NCBI GenBank assembly: GCA_019456285.1
Contig: VRUE01000004.1
Coordinates: 7,789 to 58,247 of the forward strand
Length of the DNA: 50,459 nt
Reading direction: 5' to 3'
From: Solirubrobacterales bacterium
GTDB lineage: Bacteria > Actinomycetota > Thermoleophilia > Solirubrobacterales > 70-9
Shown here in pieces: positions 18,134 through 27,081 of the stretch (the first letter of the stretch is position 1; each line of letters begins with the position of its first letter). The position numbers and the translations under genes are program-made. Below the pieces are notes generated by a model that was not told where the DNA came from, ran no database searches, and saw only the letters and a list, made by a program, of their open reading frames with translations.

Positions 18134-19164
18134 TCGAAGACCGCCCGCTCCACCGCGCTCAGGTCGTTCTCGCAGTTGACGACCGCGGGGGCCTTGGAGA
18201 GGGCCGTGTCGGGGTCCTTGAGGCCGTGGCCGGTGAGGACGCAGACGACCGACTCGGGCGGGGCCGCGTCCTCGAGGACCGGCATGCCGTGCGCGAGCAG
18301 GCCGGCCACCGAGGCGGCGGAGGCCGGCTCGCAGAAGACGCCCTCGTTGGCGGCGAGCCAGCGGTAGGCGTCGAGAATCTGCTCGTCGGAGACGGCGGCG
18401 ACCCGGCCGCGCGACGCGGTGAAGGCGGCCATCGCCTCCTCCCAGCGGGCCGGGTTGCCGATCCGGATCGCCGAGGCCACCGTCTCCGGTTCGGCGACGG
18501 GGGCGCCGTGGACGAGCGGCGCCGCCCCCTCGGCCTGGAACCCATAGAGCACGGGCGCCGCCCCCCCCTCCTGAAAGCCGCGCCAGTAGGCGGTCACGTT
18601 GCCGGCGTTCCCGACCGGGATCGCCAGCGCCCCCGGCGCCTCCCCCAGCTCCTCGACCACCTCGAACGCGGCGGTCTTCTGCCCCTCGATCCGGTAGGGG
18701 TTGACCGAGTTGACCAGTTCGATCGGGTGCTTGCCGGCGAGGTCCCGCACGATCCGCAGCGCGTCGTCGAAGTTCCCCTGCAGGGCGACGACCCTGGCCC
18801 CGTGCATCAGCGCCTGGGCCAGCTTGCCGATCGCGATCTTCCCCTCGGGGACGATCACCGCCCCGCGCAGCCCGGCCCGGGCGGCGTAGGCGGCGGCGCT
18901 GGCCGCGGTGTTCCCGGTCGAAGCACAGATAACCGCCTCGGCGCCCCTCCCCTTGGCGCGAGAAACGGCGACGGTCATCCCCCGGTCCTTGAACGAGCCG
19001 GTCGGATTCGCCCCCTCGAGCTTCAGGTACGCCCGAACACCAAGCCTCTCCGACAGCCGCGACGCCTCGATCAGCGGCGTCGACCCCTCGTTGAGAGTGA
19101 CTACGGGATCGCCTGCCTCCAGTGACAGCCGATCTCGATAGCGATCTATAAGAGGAGTTGGCAC
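18130..19164 (-). CDS. thrC: Threonine synthase
   Basis: PLP enzyme converting O-phosphohomoserine to threonine. Fold-type II signature with Schiff-base Lys59 in [11 protein letters not shown], and a phosphate-binding glycine loop [16 protein letters not shown] 19164 gives 344 aa, about the family length, with the usual N-terminus [11 protein letters not shown]. The open frame extends to 19299, but that extension lies in the palindromic element at 19169-19293 and reads as non-family sequence. No ribosome binding site is visible ahead of the start, which is only 5 bases from the element. Confidence 0.93.
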   Translation of the reverse strand: MPTPLIDRYRDRLSLEAGDPVVTLNEGSTPLIEASRLSERLGVRAYLKLEGANPTGSFKDRGMTVAVSRAKGRGAEAVICASTGNTAASAAAYAARAGLRGAVIVPEGKIAIGKLAQALMHGARVVALQGNFDDALRIVRDLAGKHPIELVNSVNPYRIEGQKTAAFEVVEELGEAPGALAIPVGNAGNVTAYWRGFQEGGAAPVLYGFQAEGAAPLVHGAPVAEPETVASAIRIGNPARWEEAMAAFTASRGRVAAVSDEQILDAYRWLAANEGVFCEPASAASVAGLLAHGMPVLEDAAPPESVVCVLTGHGLKDPDTALSKAPAVVNCENDLSAVERAVFE

Positions 19165-19168
19165 TACC

Positions 19169-19293
19169 GACGGCCCCGAAAACCAAGCAGGTTGGTGGAC
19201 GCAGGGAGGTCGGTGAAGGGAGCGCACATTTCCGTGCGTGACCCGATCCGACCGACCGAGGACGCCAAGATGCGTCGGTTTGCAGGGGCCGTC
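19169..19293 (-). repeat. Palindromic element between hom and thrC (stop-codon-abutting superfamily)
   Basis: Outer arms GACGGCCCC (19169-19177) and GGGGCCGTC (19285-19293) pair perfectly and extend imperfectly through GAAAACC/GGTTTGC. An inner hairpin joins GCGCAC and GTGCG around 19222-19238. The core GGACGCAGGGAGG and CCGACCGAGGACG (19252-19264) is shared with the copies at 27745, 38601 and 42735. The right end overlaps the hom TGA stop, and the left end is 5 bp from the thrC start. Strand is that of the gene it follows. Confidence 0.75.
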
Positions 19294-20518
19294 AAACAAA
19301 CTCCTCCTCGATCACGCGGATCGAGCGCGGCGCCGATCGCAGATCCTCCAGCTCCCCGATCTCCTGCATCGCCGCTGCGAACCGCGACTCCAGGCACTCG
19401 TGCACGACCATCACCAGCCGCGCGTCGTCGTCGACCCCGCGCTGCACGACGCTCTTTACCGAGATCTCGTTGTCGCCCAGCACCCGGGCGATCTTGGCGA
19501 GGACGCCGGGGCGGTCGGCAACCTCCAGGTGCAGGTAGAAGGAGGAGACGACATCGGTGACGACCGGCAGCTCCTGGCGCGTCTCGTGGACCGGCGCCTC
19601 GCCGGCCAGGATCGAGACGACGTCCCCCAGCACCGCGGAGGCGGTCTGGACGCCGCCGGCCCCCGGCCCCGACATCGTCACCTCGGTGATCGCCGGCGCC
19701 TCGACCATCACCGCGTTGAAGGGGCCGCTGACCGGCGCCAGCGGGTGGCCGGCGTAGAGGAAGCAGGGGAAGACGCGAACGCTGATCCCGCCCTCGTGGC
19801 GCTCGGCGATCCCGAGCAGCTTCAGCGAGAGGCCCAGCTCCTTGGCGTAGGCGAGGTCGTCGGGCTTGACCTGCTCGATCCCCTCGTAGGCGACCTCGCC
19901 CAGCGTCACCGGGGTGTGGAAGGCGAGGCGGGCAAGGATCGCCATCTTCGCCGCGGCGTCGGCGCCGTTGACGTCGTCGGTCGGGTCGGCCTCCGCGTAG
20001 CCCAGCTCCTGGGCGCGGGCCAGCACGTCCCCGTAGGCGGCGCCGGTCGCCGCCATCTCGCTGAGGATGAAGTTGGTGGTGCCGTTGACGATGCCGAAGA
20101 CCTTGGCAACCTCGGTCGTGCCGAAGCTCTCTTGGATCACGCGGACGATCGGGATCACCCCGGCCACCGCCGCCTCGAAGCGAAGCTGAACGCCCGCCTC
20201 GCGGGCGACGCCGAACAGCTCCTCGCCGTGCCGGGCGAGCAGCTGCTTGTTGGCGGTGACGACCGGCCGCCCCGCCCGCAGCGCGTCCAGCACGTAGGCA
20301 CGCGCCGGGTCTGTCCCGCCGATCAGCTCGACGATCAGGTCGGAGCGCCCGAGGATCTCGCCGAAGTCGCCCTCGCTGCGGGTCAGCGTCCCGGCCAGCT
20401 CCGGCCGCCGGCCGCTCGCCGCCTCGACGGCGCCGGCCCGCTCGGCGAGCAGCTCGGCGAAGGCACGACCGACCGTGCCGCGCCCCAACAGCCCGATGCG
20501 AACCGGGTCAGGAGACAT
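19292..20518 (-). CDS. hom: Homoserine dehydrogenase with ACT domain
   Basis: NAD(P)-dependent reduction of aspartate semialdehyde to homoserine, the branch point to threonine and methionine. 408 aa. The Rossmann motif GLLGRGTVG is at residues 9-17, the catalytic region contains [11 protein letters not shown] and [19 protein letters not shown], and a C-terminal ACT domain (about 330-400, [18 protein letters not shown]) suggests threonine feedback. ATG 20518 overlaps the lysA end by 11 bp. Its stop codon falls exactly in the boundary of the palindromic element at 19169-19293. Confidence 0.95.
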   Translation of the reverse strand: MSPDPVRIGLLGRGTVGRAFAELLAERAGAVEAASGRRPELAGTLTRSEGDFGEILGRSDLIVELIGGTDPARAYVLDALRAGRPVVTANKQLLARHGEELFGVAREAGVQLRFEAAVAGVIPIVRVIQESFGTTEVAKVFGIVNGTTNFILSEMAATGAAYGDVLARAQELGYAEADPTDDVNGADAAAKMAILARLAFHTPVTLGEVAYEGIEQVKPDDLAYAKELGLSLKLLGIAERHEGGISVRVFPCFLYAGHPLAPVSGPFNAVMVEAPAITEVTMSGPGAGGVQTASAVLGDVVSILAGEAPVHETRQELPVVTDVVSSFYLHLEVADRPGVLAKIARVLGDNEISVKSVVQRGVDDDARLVMVVHECLESRFAAAMQEIGELEDLRSAPRSIRVIEEEFV

Positions 20519-21815
20519 CGCGGGCGGTGAGGTCCTCGTAGGTCTCGCGCCGCACCACCAGACGCGCCTCGCCGTCGCGGCAGAAGACGACCGGCGGGCG
20601 CCGCACGCCGTTGTAGTTGCTCGCCGCCGCGTAGCCGTAGGCGCCGGTCGCGGGCGTCACCAGCACGTCGCCGACGGCCGGTGCGGCAAGCATCGCGTCG
20701 CGGACGAGGATGTCGCCGGACTCGCAGTGCATGCCGGCGATCGTCGCCAGGGTGTCGGGGGCGGCACCGGCCCGGTCGGCGATCGTCGCTTCGTAGCGGG
20801 ACCCGTAGAGCATCGGCCGCAGGTTGTCGGACATGCCGCCGTCGACGACGACGTAGGTGCGAACGCCGGGGATCTCCTTCACGGTGCCGACCCGGTAGGC
20901 GGTGACACCGGCGTTGCCGACCAGGGAGCGCCCCGGCTCGACCAGGATCCGCACCCCGTCACCGAAGACCTCGGCGACGCCCCGCACCTTGAAGTCGACG
21001 TAGGCGTCGATCGAGGGCGGCTCGTCCTCGCCGGTGTAGGCGATGCCGAGCCCGCCGCCGACGTTGACCGCCCTGCACCACTCGCCGGCCAGCTCGCCGA
21101 GCGCCCGGATCGCCAGCATGTAGGGCTCCAGCGCGAAGATCTGGGAGCCGATGTGGGCGTGCAGCCCGACCAGGTTCAGCGTCTCGGAGGCCAGCACCCA
21201 CTCGATCGCCCGCGCCGCCAGCCCGTCCCCGAGCCCGAAGCCGAACTTCGAGTCGAGCTGGCCGGTCTGCACGTAGTCGTGGGTCGAGGGCTTGATCCCC
21301 GGCGTGACCCGGATCAGCACCTCCTGCGGCCCGTCGAGCAGGCGCTCGCAGCGCTCGATCTCGTCGAAGGAGTCGAGGATCAGGTGGCCGACGCCGGCGC
21401 GCGCCGCGAAGAGGATCTCCTCGTCGCTCTTGTTGTTGCCGTGCATGTGGATGCGGGCCGGGTCGAAGCCGGCGCGCAGCGCCATGTGCAGCTCGCCGCC
21501 GGAGGCGACGTCGACCGAGAGCCCCGCCTCGGCGAACAGCCGGTAGGCGGCGGTGCAGGGGAAGGCCTTGCTGGCGAAGAGGACCTCGAAGTCGCCGGTC
21601 CGCCGCTCGAACGCCTCGCGGTAGGCGTGGGCGCGGGCCCGCATGTCGTCCTCCGCATAGATGTAGGCGGGGGTGCCGAGCTCAGCGGCGAGGTCGACGA
21701 GATCGCAGCCGGCGATCTCGAGGTGGCCGCGCTCGTTGACGCGGCTCCCGCCCGGATAGACCGGGGAGCCCGCGATTGGGTCAGCCACTGCACCCACCTG
21801 TCCACGCTCCGTCAT
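20508..21815 (-). CDS. lysA: Diaminopimelate decarboxylase
   Basis: PLP enzyme of fold III that converts meso-diaminopimelate to lysine. 435 aa. Schiff-base Lys83 in LFASKAFPC, HGNNKSDEEI, the phosphate-binding GGGLGIAY and CESGDIL near the C-terminus are all present. First gene of the lysA-hom-thrC-thrB operon, an order common in actinobacteria. ATG 21815 has a somewhat long N-terminus; a start nearer to the NERGHLEIAG segment is possible. A short hairpin (AGCCC/GGGCT) lies in the 50-bp gap from the M23 gene. Confidence 0.95.
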   Translation of the reverse strand: MTERGQVGAVADPIAGSPVYPGGSRVNERGHLEIAGCDLVDLAAELGTPAYIYAEDDMRARAHAYREAFERRTGDFEVLFASKAFPCTAAYRLFAEAGLSVDVASGGELHMALRAGFDPARIHMHGNNKSDEEILFAARAGVGHLILDSFDEIERCERLLDGPQEVLIRVTPGIKPSTHDYVQTGQLDSKFGFGLGDGLAARAIEWVLASETLNLVGLHAHIGSQIFALEPYMLAIRALGELAGEWCRAVNVGGGLGIAYTGEDEPPSIDAYVDFKVRGVAEVFGDGVRILVEPGRSLVGNAGVTAYRVGTVKEIPGVRTYVVVDGGMSDNLRPMLYGSRYEATIADRAGAAPDTLATIAGMHCESGDILVRDAMLAAPAVGDVLVTPATGAYGYAAASNYNGVRRPPVVFCRDGEARLVVRRETYEDLTARDVS

Positions 21816-21865
21816 CGGACGGCATTGTGACGGGAAAGGGCCCGGGAAGCCGAGCCCTCACGGGG

Positions 21866-23074
21866 CTACAGGTAGCCGAGGGGATCGGTGGGCGCGCCGC
21901 CGACCCGCACCTCGAAGTGGAGGTGATCGCCGTAGCAGTGGCCGGTGCAGCCGACGTATCCGATCACGCTCCCCTGAGAGACGCTCTGGCCGGAGCCGAC
22001 CGCGAACGAGGACTGGTGGGCGTAGCAGGTCTGCAAGCCGCCGCCGTGGTCGAGGCAGGTGAAGTTGCCGTAGCCGCCGCTGCCGGCGTCGGACTGGAGC
22101 AGGACAACCGAGCCCGAGGCGGCGGCGCGGATCGGCGTACCCGCGGGGACGGCGATGTCGATCCCCTCGTGCATCCGGCCCCAGCGCGGCCCGAAGCCGG
22201 AGACGACCGGGCCGTTGACCGGCCAGATCAGCTGGCCCGAGCCGTGGCGGATCGGCCCCGCCGGCAGCGGCGCCGAAGAGGTCGACTGGAGCTGGGCGGC
22301 GATCTTCGCCTGGATCCCGGCGAGGTTGCCCTCGACGTGGCGGGCGCGATCGTCGATCTTCGCCAGCGCCGCCCCGCGGCGCTTCCTCGCCGCGGCCAGC
22401 ACCGCCTGGCGCCCCTGGACCGCGGACCGGGCGCTGGCCAGCGCCTGCTGCTCGGCCGCGATCGCGTCGCGGGCAGCCTCGATCCGCTCCTTGACCGTGC
22501 GCAGGCGGGCGACGGTGCGCTTCACCTGATCGCGCAGGTCCCGCACCCGGTCGACGATCGCCTCGTCGAGCCCGTGGATCCGGTTCAGGTACTCGGTGCG
22601 GCCGACCAACTCGTCGAACCCGTCGGCGCCGACGATCATGGTGAGAATGTCGGGTGTGCCGGCCTCGTAGATCGCCACCAGCCGCTCGCGCAGCGCCACC
22701 AGAGCCCGCTTCAGGTGCTCGCGAACCACAACGAGGCGTTTCTTCGCAACCTCCAGCTCTGTGACCGCGCGGTCCAGCTCGGCCTGCTTCGCGTCGAGGC
22801 GGACCTGCGCCGCCGCCTCCCGCGCGCGCAGCGCGGCGACCTCGGCCGTGAGCCGCTCGATCCGCTCCCGGTAGCGGGAGATGGTCGTGGTCAGCACGCC
22901 CTGGCGATCGTGGATCTCGTCCAGCTTCGCCTGCTTGGCGTCGAGCTCGGACTGGAGGTCCTCGGCCGGCGCGGCCGCACTGAAGACGAGCAGCGCGACG
23001 AGCGCCGCCGCGGCGGCGAGAAGAGCCGCCGGGGCAAGGCGAGTCTTGAGCATGACGGCGAGGCTAGCTGACAC
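21866..23074 (-). CDS. Secreted coiled-coil M23 peptidase (EnvC/NlpD-like)
   Basis: Likely murein endopeptidase or an amidase activator in cell separation. A signal peptide (hydrophobic APAALLAAAAALVALLVF) is followed by a long coiled coil (about residues 38-250) and a C-terminal LytM/M23 domain. Zinc-site motifs are visible as MHEGIDIAVPAGTP (the His-x3-Asp ligand pair) and GDHLHFEV (HxH); both are intact, so it may be an active enzyme. GTG 23074 is supported by GGAGGG six bases upstream; ATG 23053 is an alternative. 402 aa. Confidence 0.9.
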   Translation of the reverse strand: MSASLAVMLKTRLAPAALLAAAAALVALLVFSAAAPAEDLQSELDAKQAKLDEIHDRQGVLTTTISRYRERIERLTAEVAALRAREAAAQVRLDAKQAELDRAVTELEVAKKRLVVVREHLKRALVALRERLVAIYEAGTPDILTMIVGADGFDELVGRTEYLNRIHGLDEAIVDRVRDLRDQVKRTVARLRTVKERIEAARDAIAAEQQALASARSAVQGRQAVLAAARKRRGAALAKIDDRARHVEGNLAGIQAKIAAQLQSTSSAPLPAGPIRHGSGQLIWPVNGPVVSGFGPRWGRMHEGIDIAVPAGTPIRAAASGSVVLLQSDAGSGGYGNFTCLDHGGGLQTCYAHQSSFAVGSGQSVSQGSVIGYVGCTGHCYGDHLHFEVRVGGAPTDPLGYL

Positions 23075-23121
23075 GGGAATCCCTCCGACGGCGAGCTTGA
23101 GAGCTGCAATCCGGCTTGCGA

Positions 23122-24036
23122 TCAGGGATCGCCGGGCGCCCGCTCCACCTCCAGCAGGCCTCCCGGCGCCTCTTCCTCGATCTGGAGCGTAGTGTGATCG
23201 ATCTCGAACCGCTCGTGCAGCAGGACCTCCAGTCTACGCCGGATCAGGTCGCGGTCGCAGCCGCCGGAGACGACGACGTGGGCGGCCAGCGCGCCGAACC
23301 CCGGCGTCACCGTCCAGACGTGCAGGTCATGGACGGAGCGGACGCCGTCCACCGAGCAGATCGCCGCGCCAACGCCCTCCACGTCGAGCCCGGCGGGCGC
23401 CGCCTCCATCAGGACGTCGAAGGGCTCCTTGATCAGCCGCCAGGACGAGGCGAGGACAAGGGCGGCGATCAGGAGGCCGACGATCGGGTCGACGATCACC
23501 GAGCCGCCGGCCAGCACCACGGCGCCGGCGGCGACGACGCCGAGCGAACCGAGCGCGTCGGCGAAACTATGGCGAAGGACCCCCTCGAGGTTGAGGTCCT
23601 GCCGCGACCCCCGCGCCAGCACGAGGGTCGCGGCGATGTTGCCAGCGAGGCCGAGCATGCCCAGCGCCAGCACGCCGGCGCCGTCGATCCCGGGCGGGTC
23701 GCCGAGCCGCCCGATCGCGGCAACCGCCACCCCGGCTCCGACCGCGACGAGCATCAGCCCGTTGACCAGAGCCGCCAGCACCTCGGAGCGCTGGTAGCCG
23801 AAGGTGCGACGGGCGCCGCCGGGGCGAGACGCGAGCCCGGCGGCGAGCAGCGCCAGGGCGATCGCGCCAACGTCGGAGAGCACGTGGCCGGCGTCGGCGA
23901 GCACCGCCAGCGACCCGGTGAGGATGCCGCCGACGACCTCGATCGCGAGCATCGCGCCGTTGATCGCCAGCGCGATCCACATCCGGCGGCGGCTGTCGCT
24001 GCGCCGCGCCTCCAGGCCGTGGGCGTGGTCGTGCAC
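23122..24036 (-). CDS. Cation diffusion facilitator transporter (Zn/Co/Cd type)
   Basis: Proton-coupled efflux of divalent metal ions from the cytoplasm. 304 aa with six membrane segments. The metal site is visible as DAGHVLSD (TM2) and HSFAD (TM5), the HxxxD pattern of zinc-type CDF proteins. The N-terminus MHDHAHG is short and His-rich. The cytoplasmic C-terminal ferredoxin-like domain contains VHDLHVWTVTPG. Start ATG 24036. It follows the acyl-CoA dehydrogenase gene by about 33 bp on the same strand, with no clear functional link. Confidence 0.92.
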   Translation of the reverse strand: MHDHAHGLEARRSDSRRRMWIALAINGAMLAIEVVGGILTGSLAVLADAGHVLSDVGAIALALLAAGLASRPGGARRTFGYQRSEVLAALVNGLMLVAVGAGVAVAAIGRLGDPPGIDGAGVLALGMLGLAGNIAATLVLARGSRQDLNLEGVLRHSFADALGSLGVVAAGAVVLAGGSVIVDPIVGLLIAALVLASSWRLIKEPFDVLMEAAPAGLDVEGVGAAICSVDGVRSVHDLHVWTVTPGFGALAAHVVVSGGCDRDLIRRRLEVLLHERFEIDHTTLQIEEEAPGGLLEVERAPGDP

Positions 24037-24069
24037 GCCCCGAGCCTACCCGCGGGCGGGCGCCGAGGA

Positions 24070-25347
24070 TTACGCCGCGACCGGCTTCTTCTCGGCCTTG
24101 CCGCCCTCGCCGATCGCCCTCGCCGCCACTTCGGCGCCGTAGGCGAAGCGCTCCGCGTACTCGCGCGCCTGCATCCGCGAGATCACCATCCGCTGGATCT
24201 CGGAGGTGCCCTCGAACAGCTGGTAGATCTTGGCGTCGCGGAAGAACTTCTCCAGCGGGCAGTCGGTGCTCCAGGCGTCGGGGCCGACCAGATCCATCAG
24301 GGTGGTCGTCGCCCACATCGTCACGTCGCCGGCCTTCAGCTTCGACATCGAGCCCTGGCCCCCGGCCATCGGGATCCCGTTGCGGCCCATCCAGGCGGCA
24401 CGCTGGACCAGCAGCCGCGCGGCCTCGATCTCGGTCGCGACATCGGCGAGGGTCTGCTGGATCCGCTGCGTCTGCAGCAGCGGCGTGCCGCCTTCGGACT
24501 GCCCGTCGAGGTACTCGAGAGTCCACTCGTAGGCGGCCTGGGCGATCCCCAGCGCCGAGGCGCCGACGAACGGCCGGGTCACCTCGAAGGTCGCCAGCGC
24601 GTCGGCGGAGCGGGACTTCCGCCCGGAGCGGGCGCGCTCCAGCTTCCTCTCCAGCTTCTCCTCGCCGCCCAGCAGGTTCTCGGCCGGGATGCGGCATTCG
24701 TCGAGGATCACCTCGGCGGTATGGGAGGCGCGGATGCCGAGCTTCGACTCCTTTTTGCCCTGGCTGAGGCCCGGGGCGCCCTTGCCGACGATGAAGGAGG
24801 CCTGACCGCGGGTGCCGAGTGCCGGGTCGACGGTGGCGACGACGACGTGGACGTCGGCGATGCCGCCGTTGGTGATGAAGACCTTGGTGCCGTTGAGGAC
24901 CCACTCGTCGCCGTCGCGCTTGGCGGTCGTCTTCAGGCTCTTCACGTCGGAGCCCGCCTGCGGCTCGGTCACCGCGTAAGCGCCCAGCTTCACCTCCTCG
25001 CCGGTCCCGAAGCACTCCGGTATCCACTGGGCGATCTGCTCCGGGGTGCCTGAGGCGGCGATCCCCGCCGCGGCGAGCCCGGAGCCGGAGATCGCCAGCG
25101 CGATGCCGGCGCAACCCCAGTGGAACTCCTCGGCGGCGATCACCATCATCTGGCCGTCGGAGTCATTGGCCATCTGCTGCAGGTGCTCGAGGCCCTGGAG
25201 GCCCTGCCTGCGCGCCTCCTTGATGACCTCCCAGGGGGTGCTCTCCTCTTCGTCGTGCTTGCGCGCCGCCGGGCGGATCACCTCGCGGGCGAAGGCCCGG
25301 CAGCGGTCTTTGAACTCCTGCTGCTCCTCGTTCAGCGCAAAATCCAT
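24070..25347 (-). CDS. Acyl-CoA dehydrogenase
   Basis: FAD flavoenzyme that oxidises acyl-CoA to enoyl-CoA. 425 aa. AYAVTEPQAGSD and VFITNGG mark the middle beta domain, and YQLFEGTSEIQRMVISR carries the catalytic Glu of short/medium/long-chain enzymes. It has an unusually charged stretch (GGEEKLERKLERARSGRKSR, about residues 226-245) before the C-terminal helical domain. Two TetR-type operators lie 30-70 bp upstream, so it is probably repressed by a TetR-family fatty-acid regulator not in the window. Its substrate cannot be told from sequence. Confidence 0.92.
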   Translation of the reverse strand: MDFALNEEQQEFKDRCRAFAREVIRPAARKHDEEESTPWEVIKEARRQGLQGLEHLQQMANDSDGQMMVIAAEEFHWGCAGIALAISGSGLAAAGIAASGTPEQIAQWIPECFGTGEEVKLGAYAVTEPQAGSDVKSLKTTAKRDGDEWVLNGTKVFITNGGIADVHVVVATVDPALGTRGQASFIVGKGAPGLSQGKKESKLGIRASHTAEVILDECRIPAENLLGGEEKLERKLERARSGRKSRSADALATFEVTRPFVGASALGIAQAAYEWTLEYLDGQSEGGTPLLQTQRIQQTLADVATEIEAARLLVQRAAWMGRNGIPMAGGQGSMSKLKAGDVTMWATTTLMDLVGPDAWSTDCPLEKFFRDAKIYQLFEGTSEIQRMVISRMQAREYAERFAYGAEVAARAIGEGGKAEKKPVAA

Positions 25348-25378
25348 TCGATATCCCCGCTCGCTCGGCAGCCACTGA

Positions 25379-25415
25379 TTGACTGGTCAGTCAACCACTC
25401 TACCTGACCAGTCAG
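25379..25415. promoter_or_regulatory. Pair of TetR-type operators
   Basis: TTGACTG-GT-CAGTCAA (25379-25394) is a perfect 7-bp inverted repeat with a 2-bp spacer. CTGAC-CA-GTCAG (25404-25415) is a second, shorter site with the same half-site sequence. The centres are 23 bp apart, about two helical turns, which fits cooperative binding of two dimers. The site lies between the divergent acyl-CoA dehydrogenase and cell-wall-binding genes. Confidence 0.7.
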
Positions 25416-25438
25416 CCCTCGCGTGTAGCTTTCCGGGC

Positions 25439-26833
25439 GTGGCCCGAGAGCGCCCGATCAACGCCGACGTTCCAGCGCCGGACCCGCCCGAGGCGCCGCC
25501 GCCGCAACCGCCGGACGCGGCGCCTCCCCCCTCTTCCTCGCAAGTCGCCCCGAAACCTGCAGACGTCAAGCCCCCTCCCCCTCCCAAGCCGCCGCCCCGA
25601 GCCAAGCGGCGGCGTCAACCGATCCCCACGGCGCTGAAGCTGGTCGCCGCGCTCGTGGTCGTCGCCGTGATCTTCATCGTCGCCGCGATCCTCGGCGGCA
25701 GCGGCTCCGGGGGCGGCAGCTCGATCCCCGGCGCCCCCGCCCCGGCCGGCGAGGCCCCAGCGGCAACCGAGGCGCCCGTCGCCGAGGCGGCGGCCAAGCT
25801 CGGCTACCCGGCCTTCGCGACCAAGAACACGACCAGGGTCGGGGGCGGCGACCCCGCCTCCAACGCGGCCGGCGTGGCGCTCGCCACCTTCCCCTCGGCC
25901 GCGCCCCGGCAGCGGCCCGCCGCCGTCACCCTGGTCGACGCGGACGAGTGGCAGAGCGCGATCGCCGCCGCGGTGCTGATGGCCGAGCCGGTCGGGGCCC
26001 CGGTGCTGATCTCCGGCCCGGACGGACTGCCGGAGCCGACCTCCGAAGCCCTTGACGCCCTCGACCCGCAGGGCAGCGACGCGACCGGCGGCGCCCAGGT
26101 GTTCGCGGTCGGCGCAGCGGCGGCCCCCGAAGGATCGAAGACGACCCGGGCCGAAGCCGCCGGTCCCGCCGCGACCGCGGCGGCGATCGCCGAGTTGCGC
26201 GACACGCTGTTCGGCGCCCCCCCGGAGCACGTCGTGATCGCGCCCGCCGGGCGGCCCGGCATCGCGATGCCCGCCGCGGCCTGGGCGGCACGCTCAGGCG
26301 ACCCGGTCCTCTTCACCGGCAGGGACAAGCTGCCGCCGGCCACCGCGGCGGCGCTGAGGCGGCGCCCCGACACCCCGGCCTACGTTCTCGGCCCGCCCGC
26401 GGCGATCTCCCCGAGCGTGGTCCGCCAGATCGCCAAGATCGTCGACAGCGTGCGGCGCGTCTCCGGCGAGGGCCCGGTGGCGAACGCGATCGCCCTGGCC
26501 CGCTACGCCGACGGCGGCTTCGGCTGGGACATCAACGATCCCGGCCACGGGTTCGTGGTCGCCCGCGACGACTCGCCGCTCGACGCGGCCGCCGCGGCGC
26601 CGCTCTCCGCCTCTGGCGCCTGGGGGCCGCTGCTGCTCACCGACAGCGCCGGTACGCTTGCCGCGGCGCTGCGCGGGTACCTGCTCGACGTCAAGCCGGG
26701 CTACACCACCGACCCGACGCGCGCCTTCTACAACCACGTGTGGGTGATCGGAGACCAGGAGGCGATAGACGTGAGCCAGCAGGCCGAGATCGACAGCCTG
26801 GCCGAGCTGGCCAAGATCGGGGGCGGACGGTGA
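25439..26833 (+). CDS. Membrane-anchored protein with cell-wall-binding (CWB2-like) repeats
   Basis: Surface protein with a long proline-rich cytoplasmic N-terminus, one transmembrane helix (LKLVAALVVVAVIFIVAAIL) and a large outer region. TRVGGGDPASNAAGVALATF resembles the start of the cell wall binding repeat 2 module; later blocks such as VLISGPDGLPEPTSEALDAL and VLFTGRDKLPPATAAALRR repeat that pattern, suggesting three modules. It probably binds wall polymers non-covalently. GTG 25439 is preferred, because an earlier start at 25379 would overlap the operators. It overlaps the next gene by four bases. Confidence 0.8.
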   Translation: MARERPINADVPAPDPPEAPPPQPPDAAPPPSSSQVAPKPADVKPPPPPKPPPRAKRRRQPIPTALKLVAALVVVAVIFIVAAILGGSGSGGGSSIPGAPAPAGEAPAATEAPVAEAAAKLGYPAFATKNTTRVGGGDPASNAAGVALATFPSAAPRQRPAAVTLVDADEWQSAIAAAVLMAEPVGAPVLISGPDGLPEPTSEALDALDPQGSDATGGAQVFAVGAAAAPEGSKTTRAEAAGPAATAAAIAELRDTLFGAPPEHVVIAPAGRPGIAMPAAAWAARSGDPVLFTGRDKLPPATAAALRRRPDTPAYVLGPPAAISPSVVRQIAKIVDSVRRVSGEGPVANAIALARYADGGFGWDINDPGHGFVVARDDSPLDAAAAAPLSASGAWGPLLLTDSAGTLAAALRGYLLDVKPGYTTDPTRAFYNHVWVIGDQEAIDVSQQAEIDSLAELAKIGGGR

Positions 26834-27081
26834 GCGAGGCGGAGAGCCCCGACCTGCTCGCCGGTCGCCGCCAGGTCACCGCGGAGGACATCCGCACGCT
26901 GGCCGGCGCCTCCACCCCCCACTTCGCGCTGCAGGTCCGCAACCGGATCCGCCGGCTGATCGAGCCGCTGCCGCCGGACAACCCGACCCGGATCGAGGGC
27001 GAGCGCCGGATCGCCGAGCTCGAGGAGCTGGCCGAGCACAGCGGCGACCCGCGCGGGACGATGGGGATCGGCCACGGATGA
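26830..27081 (+). CDS. Hypothetical protein, 83 aa, between CWB2 and MBL genes
   Basis: A small soluble, charged, helical protein (LAGRRQVTAEDIRTLAGAS, HFALQVRNRIRRLIEPL). GTG 26830 overlaps the upstream stop (GTGA) and its own TGA overlaps the next ATG (ATGA), so it is translated in a coupled three-gene unit. I recognise no family. The pattern of a basic segment plus repeated acidic helices could fit protein-protein contact. Too short for most annotation, but the double overlap argues strongly that it is real. Confidence 0.7.
   Translation: MSEAESPDLLAGRRQVTAEDIRTLAGASTPHFALQVRNRIRRLIEPLPPDNPTRIEGERRIAELEELAEHSGDPRGTMGIGHG

Noticed and set aside
19165-19299. N-terminal extension of threonine synthase to 19299
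   Set aside because: The extra 45 residues are encoded by the palindromic element and do not resemble threonine synthases; the protein from GTG 19164 has the normal length.
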